This document shows positions 63,627-64,000 of a stretch of DNA of 64,000 nucleotides, piece after piece; positions within the stretch are counted from its first letter, which is position 1, and each line of letters starts with the position of its first letter. The stretch comes from Nocardioides humi (GTDB lineage: Bacteria; Actinomycetota; Actinomycetes; Propionibacteriales; Nocardioidaceae), in contig NZ_CP041146.1 of the NCBI RefSeq assembly GCF_006494775.1, positions 4,030,001 to 4,094,000 on the forward strand. The letters run 5' to 3'. A program made the translations under genes and the position numbers. Under the pieces are notes generated by a model. That model did not search any database. It was not told the origin of the DNA and was given only the letters and a program-made list of their open reading frames with translations.

Positions 63627-64000
63627 GGGGCGTGACCTCGCTCGCCGCGGTCGTGCTGGCCGCCGCGACGGCGCTGCTCGTCCCGACCGCGACCCCGGCG
63701 GCTCCGGCGACCCCGGCGGCCCCCGGGATGTCCTCGGCCGTCGCGCCCGAGATGACACCCCGGACCCTCACCACGGCCGACGGAACCATGACCTGGTACG
63801 CCTACCGGCCAGCCCGGCTGCGCGGCGACGCGCCGGTCGTCGTCCACCTCCACGGCGGCAACATGGACGCGCGCGAGGCCGCCCGGAAGTCGGGGCTGAA
63901 CGAGCTCGCCGATCGCCTGGGCTTCGTCGCCGTCTACCCGCAGGCACCGCCGGACGCGGGACTGCTCGGCATCTGGGACTGGTCGCGGGCCGCGCGCAAC
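63623..64000 (+). CDS. Secreted esterase (PHB depolymerase/LpqC-like), partial
   Basis: Starts GTG 63623 (GTG 63632 possible) and runs off the end of the window after 126 codons. Signal peptide VTSLAAVVLAAATALLVPT, then a short Ala/Pro segment. The alpha/beta hydrolase begins at TTADGTMTWYAYRPARL; the oxyanion-region motif VVVHLHGGNMDAREAARKSG and VAVYPQAPPD are typical of the PHB-depolymerase/feruloyl esterase group. The catalytic Ser lies beyond the window. Confidence 0.85.
   Translation, partial: MRGVTSLAAVVLAAATALLVPTATPAAPATPAAPGMSSAVAPEMTPRTLTTADGTMTWYAYRPARLRGDAPVVVHLHGGNMDAREAARKSGLNELADRLGFVAVYPQAPPDAGLLGIWDWSRAARN

Overview
The window is 64 kb of very GC-rich, gene-dense actinobacterial chromosome. 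Gene content, codon use and the many 4-nt start/stop overlaps fit a Nocardioides-like member of the Propionibacteriales; the genus is inferred, not proven. From about 0.9 to 42.5 kb the gene order closely follows Mycobacterium tuberculosis Rv0496 to Rv0555 as I recall it: ppx, TIM-barrel isomerase, proC, BldC-like HTH, bS22, galE2-like, acyltransferase, serB1-like, glutaredoxin, hemA-hemC-cysG/hemD-hemB, hemL, phosphoglycerate mutase, tlpA-ccdA-resB-ccsB, menA, menE-menC-menD. This is an ancestral core block with lineage-specific insertions.

Layout. 0-10 kb: ppx operon, TetR/ABC exporter, proline dehydrogenase and P5C reductase, HAD phosphatase, trpS with a Trp-Trp attenuator, and a TetR/membrane-protein operon. 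10-18 kb: BldC-like HTH, ribosomal protein bS22, epimerase, acyltransferase, a BldN-type sigma factor with its membrane anti-sigma, HAD-IB phosphatase, acyl-CoA ligase. 18-29 kb: Rex and the tetrapyrrole genes, interrupted by a SigE-family ECF pair and a secreted transglycosylase. 29-34 kb: system II cytochrome c maturation. 33.7-35.5 kb: an unrecognised gene pair with a possible type VII-type signal. 36-42.5 kb: menaquinone genes, an MFS transporter and a RelE/RelB-like toxin-antitoxin pair. 42.5-49 kb: two fusion-type Na+/H+ antiporters, an ABC exporter, a nitroreductase. 49-64 kb: accessory region with a large LuxR regulator, a P450, a second ESX-like locus, sulfotransferase/SDR with a KstR-like operator, aldo/keto reductase, PfkB kinase, GAF/PucR regulator, GlcD oxidase and a truncated esterase.

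How the genes work together: Rex (NADH/NAD+ sensing) leads the heme genes, heme feeds the adjacent cytochrome c assembly genes, and menaquinone supplies the electron carrier, so much of the window builds a respiratory chain under redox control.

Main unusual signals: (1) palindromic elements, some lying in frame inside proteins (proline dehydrogenase, MenD, P450), including two 160-bp elements with a conserved core and copy-specific inverted arms; (2) a trpS leader peptide with alternative hairpins; (3) three promoters of BldN type (CGTAAC-N17-CGTTGR), one before the anti-sigma gene; (4) a KstR-like operator; (5) many promoters placed so that transcripts would be leaderless; (6) ten 1-nt losses in C/G runs that break conserved genes, most likely sequence errors. 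No rRNA, tRNA, CRISPR array, prophage or IS transposase was seen.
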